Source: Acidimicrobiia bacterium
Lineage (GTDB): Bacteria > Actinomycetota > Acidimicrobiia > IMCC26256 > JAGPDB01
Assembly (NCBI GenBank): GCA_018057765.1
Contig: JAGPDB010000001.1
Location: 186,001 to 250,000, forward strand
DNA length: 64,000 bases
Direction: 5' to 3'
Shown here: positions 16,950 to 25,033 of the stretch, piece by piece
Numbering within the stretch: the first letter of the stretch is position 1
Layout: every line of letters begins with the position of its first letter
Position numbers and translations under genes: made by a program
Notes under the pieces: generated by a model
Database searches by the model: none
What the model saw: the letters and a program-made list of their open reading frames with translations, nothing else
What the model was told of the DNA's origin: nothing

Positions 16950-17582
16950 CTAGCTTCTGCTTGTAGAAGTAAGTTTATAAGCCAAACCTAAAAATATTGT
17001 CGCACTTGCACCATCTAGCCATCTTTGAACTATCCTTCGTTTCAAAAATCCACCTAATTTATTCACACTAATTGCTAAAATTGAAAACCAAATAATAGCG
17101 ACAACTACTTGAATGATAGATAATGCAATGAGTTGCGGGCCAATATTTTTCTGTCCAACAACAAACTGTGGCACGATAGCTACGAAATATAAGGCTGCTT
17201 TTACATTTAGTACATTTGTTAAAAAACCTCTAAGTATATATTTCTTTGCAGAATACGTTTTTATAGCTTTAGTATTCTCCGGCTCTTCTATATTTTTATT
17301 TTTAAAAAGATCAACAGATAATTGAATAGCTAGAAATATTAAATAACTAGCACCTATCCATTTAACTATTTCGAATGCCCTTGCTGATTTTAACAATAGA
17401 GCAGAAAGTCCGAATGTAGCAGCAGTACCATGCACTATAAGACCTGCACCAATACCAATCGCGCTAAAAACAGCTTCACGTTTACCATTCCTTAGTGATG
17501 TCCTCAAGACTAGAAGAAAGTCAGGTCCAGGTATAGATACAGCAATTAAAGCTGTAGTTGCAAATAAAATGTAATGAGCCAT
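16950..17582 (-). CDS. LysE/RhtB-family amino acid exporter
   Basis: A 210-aa membrane protein with about six helices. The N-terminal signature is IPGPDFLLVLRTSLRNGKREAVFSAIG, which holds the G-P-D motif and the positively charged loop typical of RhtB/LysE translocators. The family exports amino acids or related metabolites in exchange for protons. The specificity cannot be read. It starts 28 bp after the DsbA-like gene on the same strand, so the two may be cotranscribed, and it is convergent with the glycosyltransferase. Confidence 0.9.
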   Translation of the reverse strand: MAHYILFATTALIAVSIPGPDFLLVLRTSLRNGKREAVFSAIGIGAGLIVHGTAATFGLSALLLKSARAFEIVKWIGASYLIFLAIQLSVDLFKNKNIEEPENTKAIKTYSAKKYILRGFLTNVLNVKAALYFVAIVPQFVVGQKNIGPQLIALSIIQVVVAIIWFSILAISVNKLGGFLKRRIVQRWLDGASATIFLGLAYKLTSTSRS

Positions 17583-17610
17583 TAATATAGTTTAGTTCAA
17601 CAAAGAAAAA

Positions 17611-18300
17611 TTAAAAAATAGGGCAGGCATCACCTTCACCAGAAATTTCTGATGAAGTATCGGGAAATAACAAAGCCGTAGACTGAACATCTGGTCCAAC
17701 TTCACGAGTTCGTTTCAATTCATAAAAGGCATTTAGTGAAATCATTGTAGAAATACCATCATATAATTTAAGACTATCTTGCATAGTTGGAAGTTCTGAA
17801 ATTACTGGACCAAAAAATCCTCGATCTCCTTCAGGTGTTTCAAGAATCATGATAGGAACACCAACATCATCACCTACAGTTTCCAATGCAAGTTCTATGG
17901 ATTTCTTTATTGCAATATCGTAACTCTTATCATTCTCTGCTTTAGCATATGTTTTGTCTAAACCAATTTCGACTAATACATCTACTAGCCAATCTGTATT
18001 TTTAGACGACTCAACATGTAGACGTTTCCCGATCTCAGTATAAAATTTTGCAACCAAATCATTTGCTTGTTCGCCACAATCCTGTTTAATTTTTTCAATT
18101 ACTCTTAATAGGCCATGAGTCATACGCGCAGCAGGACCATATCCATCTTCGCTTGTATCATCTAACACATCATTTTTTGCTGCAAGGGAAAATGAACAGA
18201 ATTCAATTTCTAGATCTCTCTGAGTTGCTACTTGAGTCATCCAACGTGATGTAATCCAGCACCAAGGACAAATAGGATCAATGTAAAATCTAATTTTCAT
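17611..18300 (-). CDS. DsbA-like mycothiol-dependent nitroreductase (Rv2466c family)
   Basis: The 229-aa thioredoxin-fold protein has the redox motif CPWC at residues 11-14 within ICPWCWITSRW, a long helical insertion, and a cis-Pro region VGDDVGVPIM followed by FFGPVISELP and FYELKRTR. As I recall it, mycobacterial Rv2466c has the same order of blocks. That family uses mycothiol/NADPH to reduce nitro compounds or protein disulfides in the cytoplasm. The protein has no signal peptide. Its presence suggests that the host makes mycothiol, an actinobacterial trait. The C-terminal 20 residues (ending GDACPIF) look like an added tail. Confidence 0.85.
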   Translation of the reverse strand: MKIRFYIDPICPWCWITSRWMTQVATQRDLEIEFCSFSLAAKNDVLDDTSEDGYGPAARMTHGLLRVIEKIKQDCGEQANDLVAKFYTEIGKRLHVESSKNTDWLVDVLVEIGLDKTYAKAENDKSYDIAIKKSIELALETVGDDVGVPIMILETPEGDRGFFGPVISELPTMQDSLKLYDGISTMISLNAFYELKRTREVGPDVQSTALLFPDTSSEISGEGDACPIF

Positions 18301-18510
18301 GAAAATATCTTACAATATATACTCTGTTTTATCTCACACGTATGCGAATGTATATATGATGTAACATGATAAGCTGTTGATAAGTTTCTCAAATATGGTC
18401 AATTTGACTATCTGATAAATAAATCTTTTATTTATATCTGTGCTCGCTTAGAAATATAGTTGTTTTTCGAAGTAAGATAACTTTTCAAGTTTTTGATCCA
18501 ATCAAAAAAT

Positions 18511-18587
18511 GCGGACTTGGCTCAGTCTGGTAGAGCGTCACCTTGCCAAGGTGAAGGTCGCGGGTTCGAATCCCGTAGTCCGCTCCA
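18511..18587 (+). tRNA. tRNA-Gly (anticodon GCC)
   Basis: A complete cloverleaf: acceptor arms GCGGACT (18511-18517) and AGTCCGC (18577-18583), discriminator T, and CCA encoded at 18585-18587. The anticodon stem TCACC/GGTGA closes the loop TTGCCAA with anticodon GCC. The T-loop is GTTCGAATC. It is on the plus strand, 6 bp from the end of the convergent thrB gene. The 210 bp upstream show no gene. Confidence 0.97.
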
Positions 18588-18593
18588 TTAAGC

Positions 18594-19460
18594 CTATTCA
18601 GGCACTACTATTCGAACCCCGTCTTGAGAAACATCTAGTTTTGATACTTGAAATGAGCATCCATATTCAACTTTTTTAATTTCTTCTAATGTTTCATCTA
18701 ATTTATCATCATCGACAAAAGCTGCAACGCTAGGCCCCGAACCTGAAAGCCAAGTTCCAGAACACTCTAGAGATCTAAAACGATCGTATGCGAGCTTTGA
18801 AGGTATACATGCAGCCAATCTTGAGGGCTGGTGAATATTATCTTCAGTTACAATTTTTAAAACTTCATCATTAAAAGTATTGCCAGCCAACATTGCGACT
18901 AACATTGCAACATTGCCGATATTTTCAACTACTTGGATCTTAGGAAATTCATTAGGCAATATAGTTCTAGATTCTTTAGTTGAAGTTGTTACATCAGGTC
19001 TAAAAATTACTAAATTTAAACCCTGCTCTTCTGGTTTACAATCAAATCTAATTACATGTCCACCAACGGTTACACAAAAACCACCGTACGCGCTTGGAGC
19101 GGCATTATCATCATGACCTTCTAAATCACCTGCAATGCGAAATGCTAAATCGCGAGCATTGATTTCATCTTCTCCATTTTGTATTAATGCGCTATATGCG
19201 CCAGCGACTCTAGTTGCACCAGAAAAACCCATTCCACGAGCATAAGGTATATGGCTTTGCAACCAAATATTTTTAAGTTCTGTTACACCACCGGCTTTTT
19301 TGTATGCAACTATTGCCGGGTGAGATTCCTTTGCTGGTTCCCAGAAACCACCTCTTGGTTGTTCATTTAATGCTATTGAAAAATTTACATCGACTGCTAA
19401 ACCTAAAGAATCAAAACCAGGACCAATATTGGCACTAGATGCAGGGGCGGAAACTATCAT
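18594..19460 (-). CDS. thrB: Homoserine kinase (GHMP family)
   Basis: The 288-aa protein starts with the homoserine-kinase block APASSANIGPGFDSLGLA and has the C-terminal GHMP motif WLSGSGPSVAAFV. It phosphorylates homoserine in threonine synthesis. The ATP phosphate loop reads ARGMGFSGATRVAG instead of the usual GLGSSAA form, a noticeable divergence, so a different GHMP substrate cannot be ruled out. It is separated from thrC and hom, lying 19 bp downstream of dut as the last gene of a reverse-strand run. Confidence 0.82.
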   Translation of the reverse strand: MIVSAPASSANIGPGFDSLGLAVDVNFSIALNEQPRGGFWEPAKESHPAIVAYKKAGGVTELKNIWLQSHIPYARGMGFSGATRVAGAYSALIQNGEDEINARDLAFRIAGDLEGHDDNAAPSAYGGFCVTVGGHVIRFDCKPEEQGLNLVIFRPDVTTSTKESRTILPNEFPKIQVVENIGNVAMLVAMLAGNTFNDEVLKIVTEDNIHQPSRLAACIPSKLAYDRFRSLECSGTWLSGSGPSVAAFVDDDKLDETLEEIKKVEYGCSFQVSKLDVSQDGVRIVVPE

Positions 19461-19479
19461 GACTATAGACTAGCAAAAA

Positions 19480-19947
19480 TTATACTCCTGTGGAGCCGAA
19501 CCCGCCAGTGCCTCTATCTGAATCTTCTAAATCGTCCACAACATTCCAATTGACACTCTCATATTTCTGGATGACGAGCTGAGCGATCCTGTCACCTTTT
19601 TTTATTTCGAAAGTATTACTTTGATCCGTATTTATTAATATAACCTTTAATTCATCACGATATCCAGAATCTATCAACCCTGGACTATTTAGGACGCCAA
19701 TACCATTCTTTATTGCTAAGCCACTTCTTGGTTGAACAAAACCTGCATAACCTATGGGAATGGCAATTGCTATACCAGTTGGAACAAGTGCCCTCTCACC
19801 AGGTTTTATAATCAGATCAGCCGCACTTTGTAGATCATATCCCGCATCACCACGATTCTGAGCCTTTGGCAGGTTTACACTCTCATTTAGTTTACGCACT
19901 GGAATCGTTATTGTTGTTTCTGTTGTTGTTAATAATATATCTGACAT
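19480..19947 (-). CDS. dut: Deoxyuridine triphosphatase
   Basis: A trimeric-type dUTPase of 155 aa. It hydrolyses dUTP to dUMP, keeping uracil out of DNA and supplying thymidylate synthesis. All five motifs are visible in order: AGYDLQSA, PRSGLAIKNG, GLIDSGYRDELKV, GDRIAQLVI and the C-terminal RGTGGFGSTG arm that closes over the active site. The first 17 residues (a Thr-rich SDILLTTTETTITIPV) look like a slightly extended N-terminus. It starts 4 bp after DUF3501 stops. Confidence 0.96.
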   Translation of the reverse strand: MSDILLTTTETTITIPVRKLNESVNLPKAQNRGDAGYDLQSAADLIIKPGERALVPTGIAIAIPIGYAGFVQPRSGLAIKNGIGVLNSPGLIDSGYRDELKVILINTDQSNTFEIKKGDRIAQLVIQKYESVNWNVVDDLEDSDRGTGGFGSTGV

Positions 19948-19951
19948 GAAA

Positions 19952-20533
19952 TTATTCTACTAAATCATTTTTAAGTTGTGCGATTGATGCAGTACTTAAA
20001 ATAGCAGTATGTGTATACTGAGGATGATTGATGCTCAAGCTTATCTCATTATCACATTTTAAGAATTTTTCTCTTTGATCATCAGGAAATTCAAAGAATA
20101 TATAGTGAACAGCAGAAGTCGCTTCATCATCACGTGTCAACCGTTCTTCGTCAAGTTCATATGCTTTTACAGTTTCATCACCAAAATTAATCTGAATATA
20201 TTTCTGTATTCCTGCAAGTTTAGGGAGCCATTCCCTCAACTGAGATTCATTTGTTAATTCAATAAACATCGTAGATTTTAATATATTGCGAGAAGGGATT
20301 AAATCATTATAAACCTTTAACTCACCTTCTATTTTTTCATCTGTATAAAGTTTTTCTGCTCTTGCCATTTCTTGAATTTGAAAACGCATTGTTTCCTTAT
20401 TCTCGAACATGAATGTTAAGAATTTACCTACATGAATCCGTCTTATCTTTTTGATAGCTATAATATTTTTACGAAATTCTTCTCGCTCTTTCTCATAGGC
20501 TCTTACATCTTTAATATCATCTAGCGTTAACAT
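19952..20533 (-). CDS. DUF3501 family protein
   Basis: The 193-aa protein shows the DUF3501 profile: an opening LDDIKDVRAYEKEREEFRKNI, then RIHVGKFLTFMFENKETMRFQIQEMARAEK, an LIPSRN loop and late conserved LREWLPKL. Members are usually next to rubrerythrin and an HdrD/GlpC-like Fe-S protein, as here. The biochemical role is not known, though a part in peroxide or redox protection is inferred from context. Two extra partial copies of its first nine codons lie upstream in the 77-bp tandem repeat. The ATG at 20533 is the only one that opens the full frame. Confidence 0.9.
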   Translation of the reverse strand: MLTLDDIKDVRAYEKEREEFRKNIIAIKKIRRIHVGKFLTFMFENKETMRFQIQEMARAEKLYTDEKIEGELKVYNDLIPSRNILKSTMFIELTNESQLREWLPKLAGIQKYIQINFGDETVKAYELDEERLTRDDEATSAVHYIFFEFPDDQREKFLKCDNEISLSINHPQYTHTAILSTASIAQLKNDLVE

Positions 20534-20687
20534 AATTTCTCTTTTCCTTAACTACACTCGGAATAACCTAAAGCCATTCCTCCATCTTTAATATCATCTA
20601 GCGTTAACATAATTTCTCTTTTCCTTAACTACACTCGGAATAACCTAAAGCCATTCCTCCATCTTTAATATCATCTAGCGTTAACAT
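20506..20687. repeat. 77-bp tandem repeat spanning the DUF3501 start (2.4 copies)
   Basis: A 77-bp unit begins at 20506, 20583 and 20660, and the last copy is cut to 28 bp. Each copy carries the DUF3501 start codon and first nine codons. On the reverse strand the two upstream copies give identical 20-residue mini-ORFs, MLTLDDIKDGGMALGYSECS, at 20687-20625 and 20610-20548, each with its own stop. The 77-bp period is not a multiple of three. The copies appear identical, suggesting a recent duplication. The outermost ATG overlaps the stop of the Fe-S protein gene (TGATG). Confidence 0.93.
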
Positions 20688-22009
20688 CATTCTTCTTCTC
20701 TTTTTTTTGTAGCTTTCACTTCTCCGTTAAACATTTCATTTCCATAAGCCGCATTAAGCACTTGTATGGGATGTACGGGCAAACGACCTGTACCTTCCTC
20801 AATTGCAGTATTTGCTAAATTGCAATCTCCTGCAACTAAGTTTGATTCTTTTTTATTGACAAAATCCATAAGTGGTTTTGCTATTTTTCTAGCCATAGAG
20901 ACATTTTCTTTTCTTAGACCCCACGTGCCATCTATTGCAGAGCAACGCGTCGTCATTTCCACTTTTGCGCCAGTAAGTTTCATCAATAATGACGATTGCG
21001 GGCCCATATTTTGTGCTCCATAGTGACATGGTTGGTGCCATGTGATTGTGTCAAATGTTTGACCATCAAAATCCTTATTTAATGGACTGATTTTATGTTG
21101 CTTCATCAAATATTCACTTACATCATAAGTATTATCCGCCACTTTTTGAGCATCTTTTGAACCTAGATAGTCGATGTAATCTTTTTTCAAAACGTAACCA
21201 CAAGTTGGTTGAGGAACAACAATATCGTATCCTTCATCGATTGCTTTTGATAATATCTCAACATTCTTTTTTGCATTTTTTGTAAAACTTTTTGTATCTC
21301 CTGCATCAAGATGTGGCATCCCACAACATACCTGACCTTTTGGCAATGTACATTCAATCCCATTTTTTTCGTATACACCAACAACGGCTTTACCTATATC
21401 AGGGTTTTGATATTCAACTAAACACGTTGGAAATAAAGCAACTTTCACATCACGCTTATTAGTAATATTGCTTGTACGTTTTTTAAACCAACTAGAAAAT
21501 TTAGTAAATGTAAATGTAGGTAAAAGTCTTTCTTTGGAAATACCCGTTGCTTTTTCTATGATAACTCGCACTGGTTTTATCTCATTTGTTTTATTAAAGA
21601 TAGGTGCAACTTTTGTTACTAGTTTTCCTTGCATATCTGTCTTAGCAAGAAGTTTTGCGGAACGCGTTGTTTTACCGTCTTGATTCATTATAGATAATGC
21701 ACGTAACATTAAACGAGGAAAATCTATATTCCATTCTGTATCGGTTTCTGGATTATAAGGACAATTCGTGTAGCAAAGTTTACATTGGAAGCATTCATTG
21801 ACTATTCGGTCATTCTCTTTTTGAGTTATAGCTGATGAATCACCTTCATGAATTTCATCTACCATTTGAAATAATGATTTGAAGCTATAACAATATTTAA
21901 TGCAAAGTCGACAGTCGGCACATTGATGAAATGTTTGATCTAATTCTTTTTTTAAGTCTGCTTTATCGAAATATAGATCATCTAGTGGATCATATAATGA
22001 AGTTGTCAT
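20687..22009 (-). CDS. Fe-S cluster protein, HdrD/GlpC-like (CCG domains)
   Basis: The 440-aa protein has two 4Fe-4S ferredoxin motifs, C30-x2-C33-x2-C36-x3-C40 and C73-x2-C76-x2-C79-x3-C83, followed by two CCG-domain blocks, one with VCCGMPHLDAGD and one with TWHQPCHYGAQNMG. This is the architecture of HdrD and GlpC electron-transfer subunits. No flavin partner is adjacent. It is grouped with rubrerythrin and DUF3501, so it could pass electrons to peroxide reduction, which is inferred. The C-terminus is Lys/Glu-rich (KKREEE) and the stop codon overlaps the first repeat ATG. Confidence 0.92.
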   Translation of the reverse strand: MTTSLYDPLDDLYFDKADLKKELDQTFHQCADCRLCIKYCYSFKSLFQMVDEIHEGDSSAITQKENDRIVNECFQCKLCYTNCPYNPETDTEWNIDFPRLMLRALSIMNQDGKTTRSAKLLAKTDMQGKLVTKVAPIFNKTNEIKPVRVIIEKATGISKERLLPTFTFTKFSSWFKKRTSNITNKRDVKVALFPTCLVEYQNPDIGKAVVGVYEKNGIECTLPKGQVCCGMPHLDAGDTKSFTKNAKKNVEILSKAIDEGYDIVVPQPTCGYVLKKDYIDYLGSKDAQKVADNTYDVSEYLMKQHKISPLNKDFDGQTFDTITWHQPCHYGAQNMGPQSSLLMKLTGAKVEMTTRCSAIDGTWGLRKENVSMARKIAKPLMDFVNKKESNLVAGDCNLANTAIEEGTGRLPVHPIQVLNAAYGNEMFNGEVKATKKREEE

Positions 22010-22133
22010 CTGTTTCCTTATATTTTAATTTTACCTATAATTAGCTATTGTGAGCATCGATCGTTCTTAAATAAACGCAATTACAATTTAGCTATTTAAG
22101 CAACACGACTAAGACCTATATATTTTCTGAACA

Positions 22134-22158
22134 AAGTGGAAAACTAAATTTTCCACTT
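22134..22158. terminator. Possible hairpin after rubrerythrin
   Basis: The arms AAGTGGAAAA (22134-22143) and TTTTCCACTT (22149-22158) pair perfectly around a 5-base loop, 22 bp past the rubrerythrin stop. No long T-run follows on the reverse strand, so it may be an attenuator or RNA-stabilising structure rather than a full terminator between rubrerythrin and the Fe-S gene. Confidence 0.45.
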
Positions 22159-22179
22159 CGCCCAGTATTAATAATTAGT

Positions 22180-22602
22180 TTATGCGTCTAAGTTTTCTAA
22201 TGCTTTCGCAAAACGACCAGCATGGCTTGTTTCGGCGCGCGCTAATGTTTCGAACCATTCTGCCACTTCGTCAAAACCTTCATCTCTTGCGGTTTTTGCA
22301 AAACCAGGGTACATCTCACTGTATTCATAAGTTTCACCTACTACTGCAGATTTAAGATTATCTTCTGATGAACCAACAGGTTCTCCAGTAGCTGGGTCTC
22401 CACAATCCTCTGCTAAAAAGTCAAAATGGCCAAAAGCATGCCCAGTCTCACCTTCTGCTGTTGAACGAAATACTGCTGCAACATCTGGGTATCCTTCTAC
22501 ATCAGCTTTCTGGGCAAAATACAGATACCTTCTATTTGCTTGGCTTTCTCCAGCAAATGCTTCTTTTAAGTTTTCTTCTGTTGATGTTCCTTTTAGGGTC
22601 AT
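22180..22602 (-). CDS. Rubrerythrin (erythrin, without rubredoxin domain)
   Basis: A 140-aa four-helix diiron protein. The two iron-binding repeats are seen: Glu19 ([12 protein letters not shown]), Glu52 and His55 ([11 protein letters not shown]), then Glu90 and Glu94 (VVGETYEY) and Glu124 with His127 ([12 protein letters not shown]). Rubrerythrins reduce hydrogen peroxide to water. The C-terminal rubredoxin domain is absent, as in erythrin, so an outside electron donor is needed, possibly the downstream Fe-S protein. The gene lies 21 bp after the PerR-like regulator, with a TGAGGAGAA-like ribosome site in between. Confidence 0.95.
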   Translation of the reverse strand: MTLKGTSTEENLKEAFAGESQANRRYLYFAQKADVEGYPDVAAVFRSTAEGETGHAFGHFDFLAEDCGDPATGEPVGSSEDNLKSAVVGETYEYSEMYPGFAKTARDEGFDEVAEWFETLARAETSHAGRFAKALENLDA

Positions 22603-22623
22603 CTTCTCTCCTTTGTTGTTTAT

Positions 22624-23043
22624 TTACATTCTTTTCGCACATGACTTACAAATCCCTTTATAAATCACTTCGGTTTTATCAATTTTTCCATATTCTGATA
22701 TTTTATTATTTATATAATCTTCGTTTCTTAAAACATCATAGACTGATTTACATTCGGAGCAGACAAAGTGGTCATGATCATCTTCAACGTATGGATCTAC
22801 TCTTAGTTGCCCCATCCCCAAATCTATTAAATTAATAGCTCCAAGCGTATCTAAATCGCTGACTATCTGATAAACAGTCTTTAAAGATAGTGTTGGCTGA
22901 TCTTTTGATACTTTTGCGAAGATCTCATCAATTGTAGGATGACTGTGGTTACCAGAAATAGCCTCTAAAACAGCTACGCGTTGTGGAGTAATACGTCCAC
23001 CGCCACTTCTTAATAAACTCACGAGTTCAATAACTGATTGCAT
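22624..23043 (-). CDS. Fur-family regulator, PerR-like
   Basis: The 139-aa protein has the Fur winged helix (RITPQRVAVLEAISGNHSHPT) and the dimerisation region. Two CxxC pairs (Cys95/98, Cys132/135) form the structural zinc site. The regulatory metal set aligns with B. subtilis PerR: His35, Asp83, His90, His92 and Asp103. The Asp at the PerR D85 position favours iron-catalysed peroxide sensing over iron homeostasis. It precedes rubrerythrin in the same orientation, which fits a peroxide-response operon. A 17-bp inverted repeat lies 19 bp upstream. Confidence 0.9.
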   Translation of the reverse strand: MQSVIELVSLLRSGGGRITPQRVAVLEAISGNHSHPTIDEIFAKVSKDQPTLSLKTVYQIVSDLDTLGAINLIDLGMGQLRVDPYVEDDHDHFVCSECKSVYDVLRNEDYINNKISEYGKIDKTEVIYKGICKSCAKRM

Positions 23044-23061
23044 ATCAACAATATATCACTA

Positions 23062-23078
23062 TTAACAATCATTGTCAA
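23062..23078. promoter_or_regulatory. Putative PerR/Fur box
   Basis: TTAACAAT-C-ATTGTCAA is an 8-1-8 inverted repeat with one mismatch, close to the PerR/Fur-type 7-1-7 palindrome. It lies 19 bp before the PerR-like start and would let the regulator control its own gene and rubrerythrin. Confidence 0.65.
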
Positions 23079-23217
23079 CAAGTGTAAATTTCCAATAATA
23101 TTTAACAAAGATATTTAGGCTCCAAATAGCATTCATTGGTTTATCTGTCCACAAGCCAAAAACCTTATAATGGACATTTGTTGAAATAAGCCACAGAAAA
23201 TCCACATAAAGAGGTAC

Positions 23218-23247
23218 TTGTGATCCACAAAGTCTTCATGGGATAAT
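23218..23247 (+). promoter_or_regulatory. Probable promoter of the 64-aa gene (leaderless start)
   Basis: TTGTGA (23218-23223) and GATAAT (23242-23247) are 18 bp apart. The start codon at 23254 is six bases past the -10 box, so transcription would begin at or near the ATG. Confidence 0.5.
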
Positions 23248-23253
23248 CAAGAT

Positions 23254-23448
23254 ATGACTTTCCAAATAACACTCACAGACAACAAATATGAAACAATCGA
23301 CTTAGCTGACGGATATGAACTTGAAGGGCCTTTAACGACTTTCTTTGCTTCTGATGGGCATACTATGCGACTTTCATCTTGGTCAACACGCTTAGCAAGC
23401 TTTAAAACATCTGAAATAATCTGTATCAGGAAAATTGACGAAAAATAA
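23254..23448 (+). CDS. Small conserved-looking 64-aa protein
   Basis: A single small beta-rich domain (alternating ITLTDNKYETIDL and EGPLTTFFA, then LSSWSTRLASFKTSEIICIRK), without membrane or signal sequence. The segment SSWSTRLASFKTSEI is compact and looks conserved in style. It sits 51 bp upstream of the glutamate-synthase-like gene on the same strand and has its own promoter. An overlapping 78-aa frame on the reverse strand looks like a shadow. The family was not identified. Confidence 0.6.
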   Translation: MTFQITLTDNKYETIDLADGYELEGPLTTFFASDGHTMRLSSWSTRLASFKTSEIICIRKIDEK

Positions 23449-23487
23449 AATAGTCTGCCAGAACACATGTGATAACTATACAAAGTC

Positions 23488-23493
23488 TATAAT
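23488..23493 (+). promoter_or_regulatory. -10 box with six-base gap to ATG
   Basis: A perfect TATAAT ends six bases before the ATG at 23500. This suggests a leaderless message for the FMN-binding glutamate-synthase-like gene. Confidence 0.55.
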
Positions 23494-23499
23494 TTTTAA

Positions 23500-24957
23500 A
23501 TGGAATTTAATTATATACTTATAGGCATTTTAGTATTTTTATTAATTATAGCTATTTATGATCTAATTCAAAATAAACATACAGTCACACGCAACTTCCC
23601 CATTATTGGCCATTTAAGATTTCTCCTTGAAAAAGTTGGTCCAGAAATCAGACAATACCTAATCACTGATAATGATTCAGAAAGACCTTTTTCAAGAGAT
23701 CAGCGTAGGATGATTTACTCAACAGCCAAGAAACAAAATACCAACTTTGGCTTTGGTACAGATCAAGATTTAGACAATACATCAAATTATATAATAATCA
23801 AACAATCAACATTCCCATTTATACCAGACAAAGATAGCGCTACAGGTGTTGGGCCAGATTGGAATTTACCATCTAAAAAAATTATTGGTGAATATAGAAA
23901 TCGCGAAAAGAAATTTAGACCAAATTCTATATTCAATATTTCAGGAATGAGCTATGGCGCACTTGGTCCTTCAGCAGTCACCGCATTAAATAAAGGTGCA
24001 AAAATAGCTGGAGTTATGCAGTCGACTGGTGAAGGATCTATTAGCCCATATCATCAAAATGGAGGTGATTTAATTTGGCAAATTGGAACAGGATATTTTG
24101 GTGCTAGAAATCTTGACGGTACTTTTAGTGAAGAAAAATTTTTAGAAACTGTTGGAAAAAATCCTACGATAAAAGCAATTGAAATAAAATTAAGCCAAGG
24201 CGCTAAAGCAGGTTTAGGCGGTATATTACCTGCATCTAAAATCACTAAAGAAATAGCGGAAATACGCGGTATCAAAATGGGGCAGGATTGCCATTCACCA
24301 GCGAGACATAGTGCATTTTCAAATGCTGACGAAATGCTAGATTTCGTTGAAAGAATTAGTTCCTTAACTGGTTTACCTGTTGGTATTAAATCTGCTGTTG
24401 GCGATATATCATTTTTTCAAGAATTAGCATTTAAAATGTCCCAAGATCCAAGTAGAGGAATTGACTTTTTGACCATAGATGGTGGAGAAGGTGGAACAGG
24501 TGCAGGCCCGTTAACCTTTACAGATCATGTTTCATTACCATTTATGATAGGTTTTCCAAGGGTTTATAATATTTTTGAAGAGAATGATTTAATAAAAGAC
24601 TTAACATTTATTGGTTCTGGTCGACTTGGATTACCCAGCCGTGCAGTTAGAGCCTTTACTTTAGGTGTCGACATGATTAATGTTGCACGTGAATCTATGC
24701 TTTCGATAGGTTGCATTCAAGCACTTAGATGCCATACTGGCCATTGCCCAACGGGAGTTGCCACATCTAATCATTGGCTGAATAGAGGACTGAACATTGA
24801 TCGTAGTGCACTTAGGTGTGCTAATTATCTCATAGAGATGAGACAACAACTTGCTACGCTTTCTCACGCATGCGGTTTAGCTCATCCTGGTGAATTCACA
24901 GATAAAGACATCGAAATCATTAACGCACAACAAAATAGTGCAAATAGGACAGAATAA
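23500..24957 (+). CDS. FMN-binding glutamate synthase family protein (GltB central/FMN domain)
   Basis: The 485-aa protein consists of an N-terminal membrane helix (residues about 4-24) and a glutamate-synthase-like FMN barrel. Diagnostic stretches are FRPNSIFNISGMSYGALG, EIKLSQGAKAGLGGILPASK, DGGEGGTGAGPLTFTDHVSLPF and CHTGHCPTGVATS. It lacks the GltB amidotransferase and 3Fe-4S/GltD parts, so it is not a complete glutamate synthase. Stand-alone members occur widely, but their substrate is undetermined. The membrane anchor suggests action at the inner membrane face. Confidence 0.92.
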   Translation: MEFNYILIGILVFLLIIAIYDLIQNKHTVTRNFPIIGHLRFLLEKVGPEIRQYLITDNDSERPFSRDQRRMIYSTAKKQNTNFGFGTDQDLDNTSNYIIIKQSTFPFIPDKDSATGVGPDWNLPSKKIIGEYRNREKKFRPNSIFNISGMSYGALGPSAVTALNKGAKIAGVMQSTGEGSISPYHQNGGDLIWQIGTGYFGARNLDGTFSEEKFLETVGKNPTIKAIEIKLSQGAKAGLGGILPASKITKEIAEIRGIKMGQDCHSPARHSAFSNADEMLDFVERISSLTGLPVGIKSAVGDISFFQELAFKMSQDPSRGIDFLTIDGGEGGTGAGPLTFTDHVSLPFMIGFPRVYNIFEENDLIKDLTFIGSGRLGLPSRAVRAFTLGVDMINVARESMLSIGCIQALRCHTGHCPTGVATSNHWLNRGLNIDRSALRCANYLIEMRQQLATLSHACGLAHPGEFTDKDIEIINAQQNSANRTE

Positions 24958-25033
24958 TTTTTTCACCGGTATTTCTACTTTATAGGCCATATTGCCTATA
25001 ATTTTACGATAAATTTGTGTCGATATAATATAG

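Noticed and set aside
16941-16974. Hairpin ACTTAACTTCTA/TAGAAGTAAGT between the glycosyltransferase and LysE-type genes
   Set aside because: The stem has a bulged A and lacks a clear T-run on either strand, so I do not call it a terminator.
22461-22835. 124-aa plus-strand frame over rubrerythrin and PerR-like genes
   Set aside because: It spans two well-supported genes on the opposite strand and is a Leu/Phe-rich shadow.
23247-23483. 78-aa reverse-strand frame over the 64-aa gene
   Set aside because: The plus-strand gene has a promoter, spacing and sensible composition; the reverse frame has none of these.
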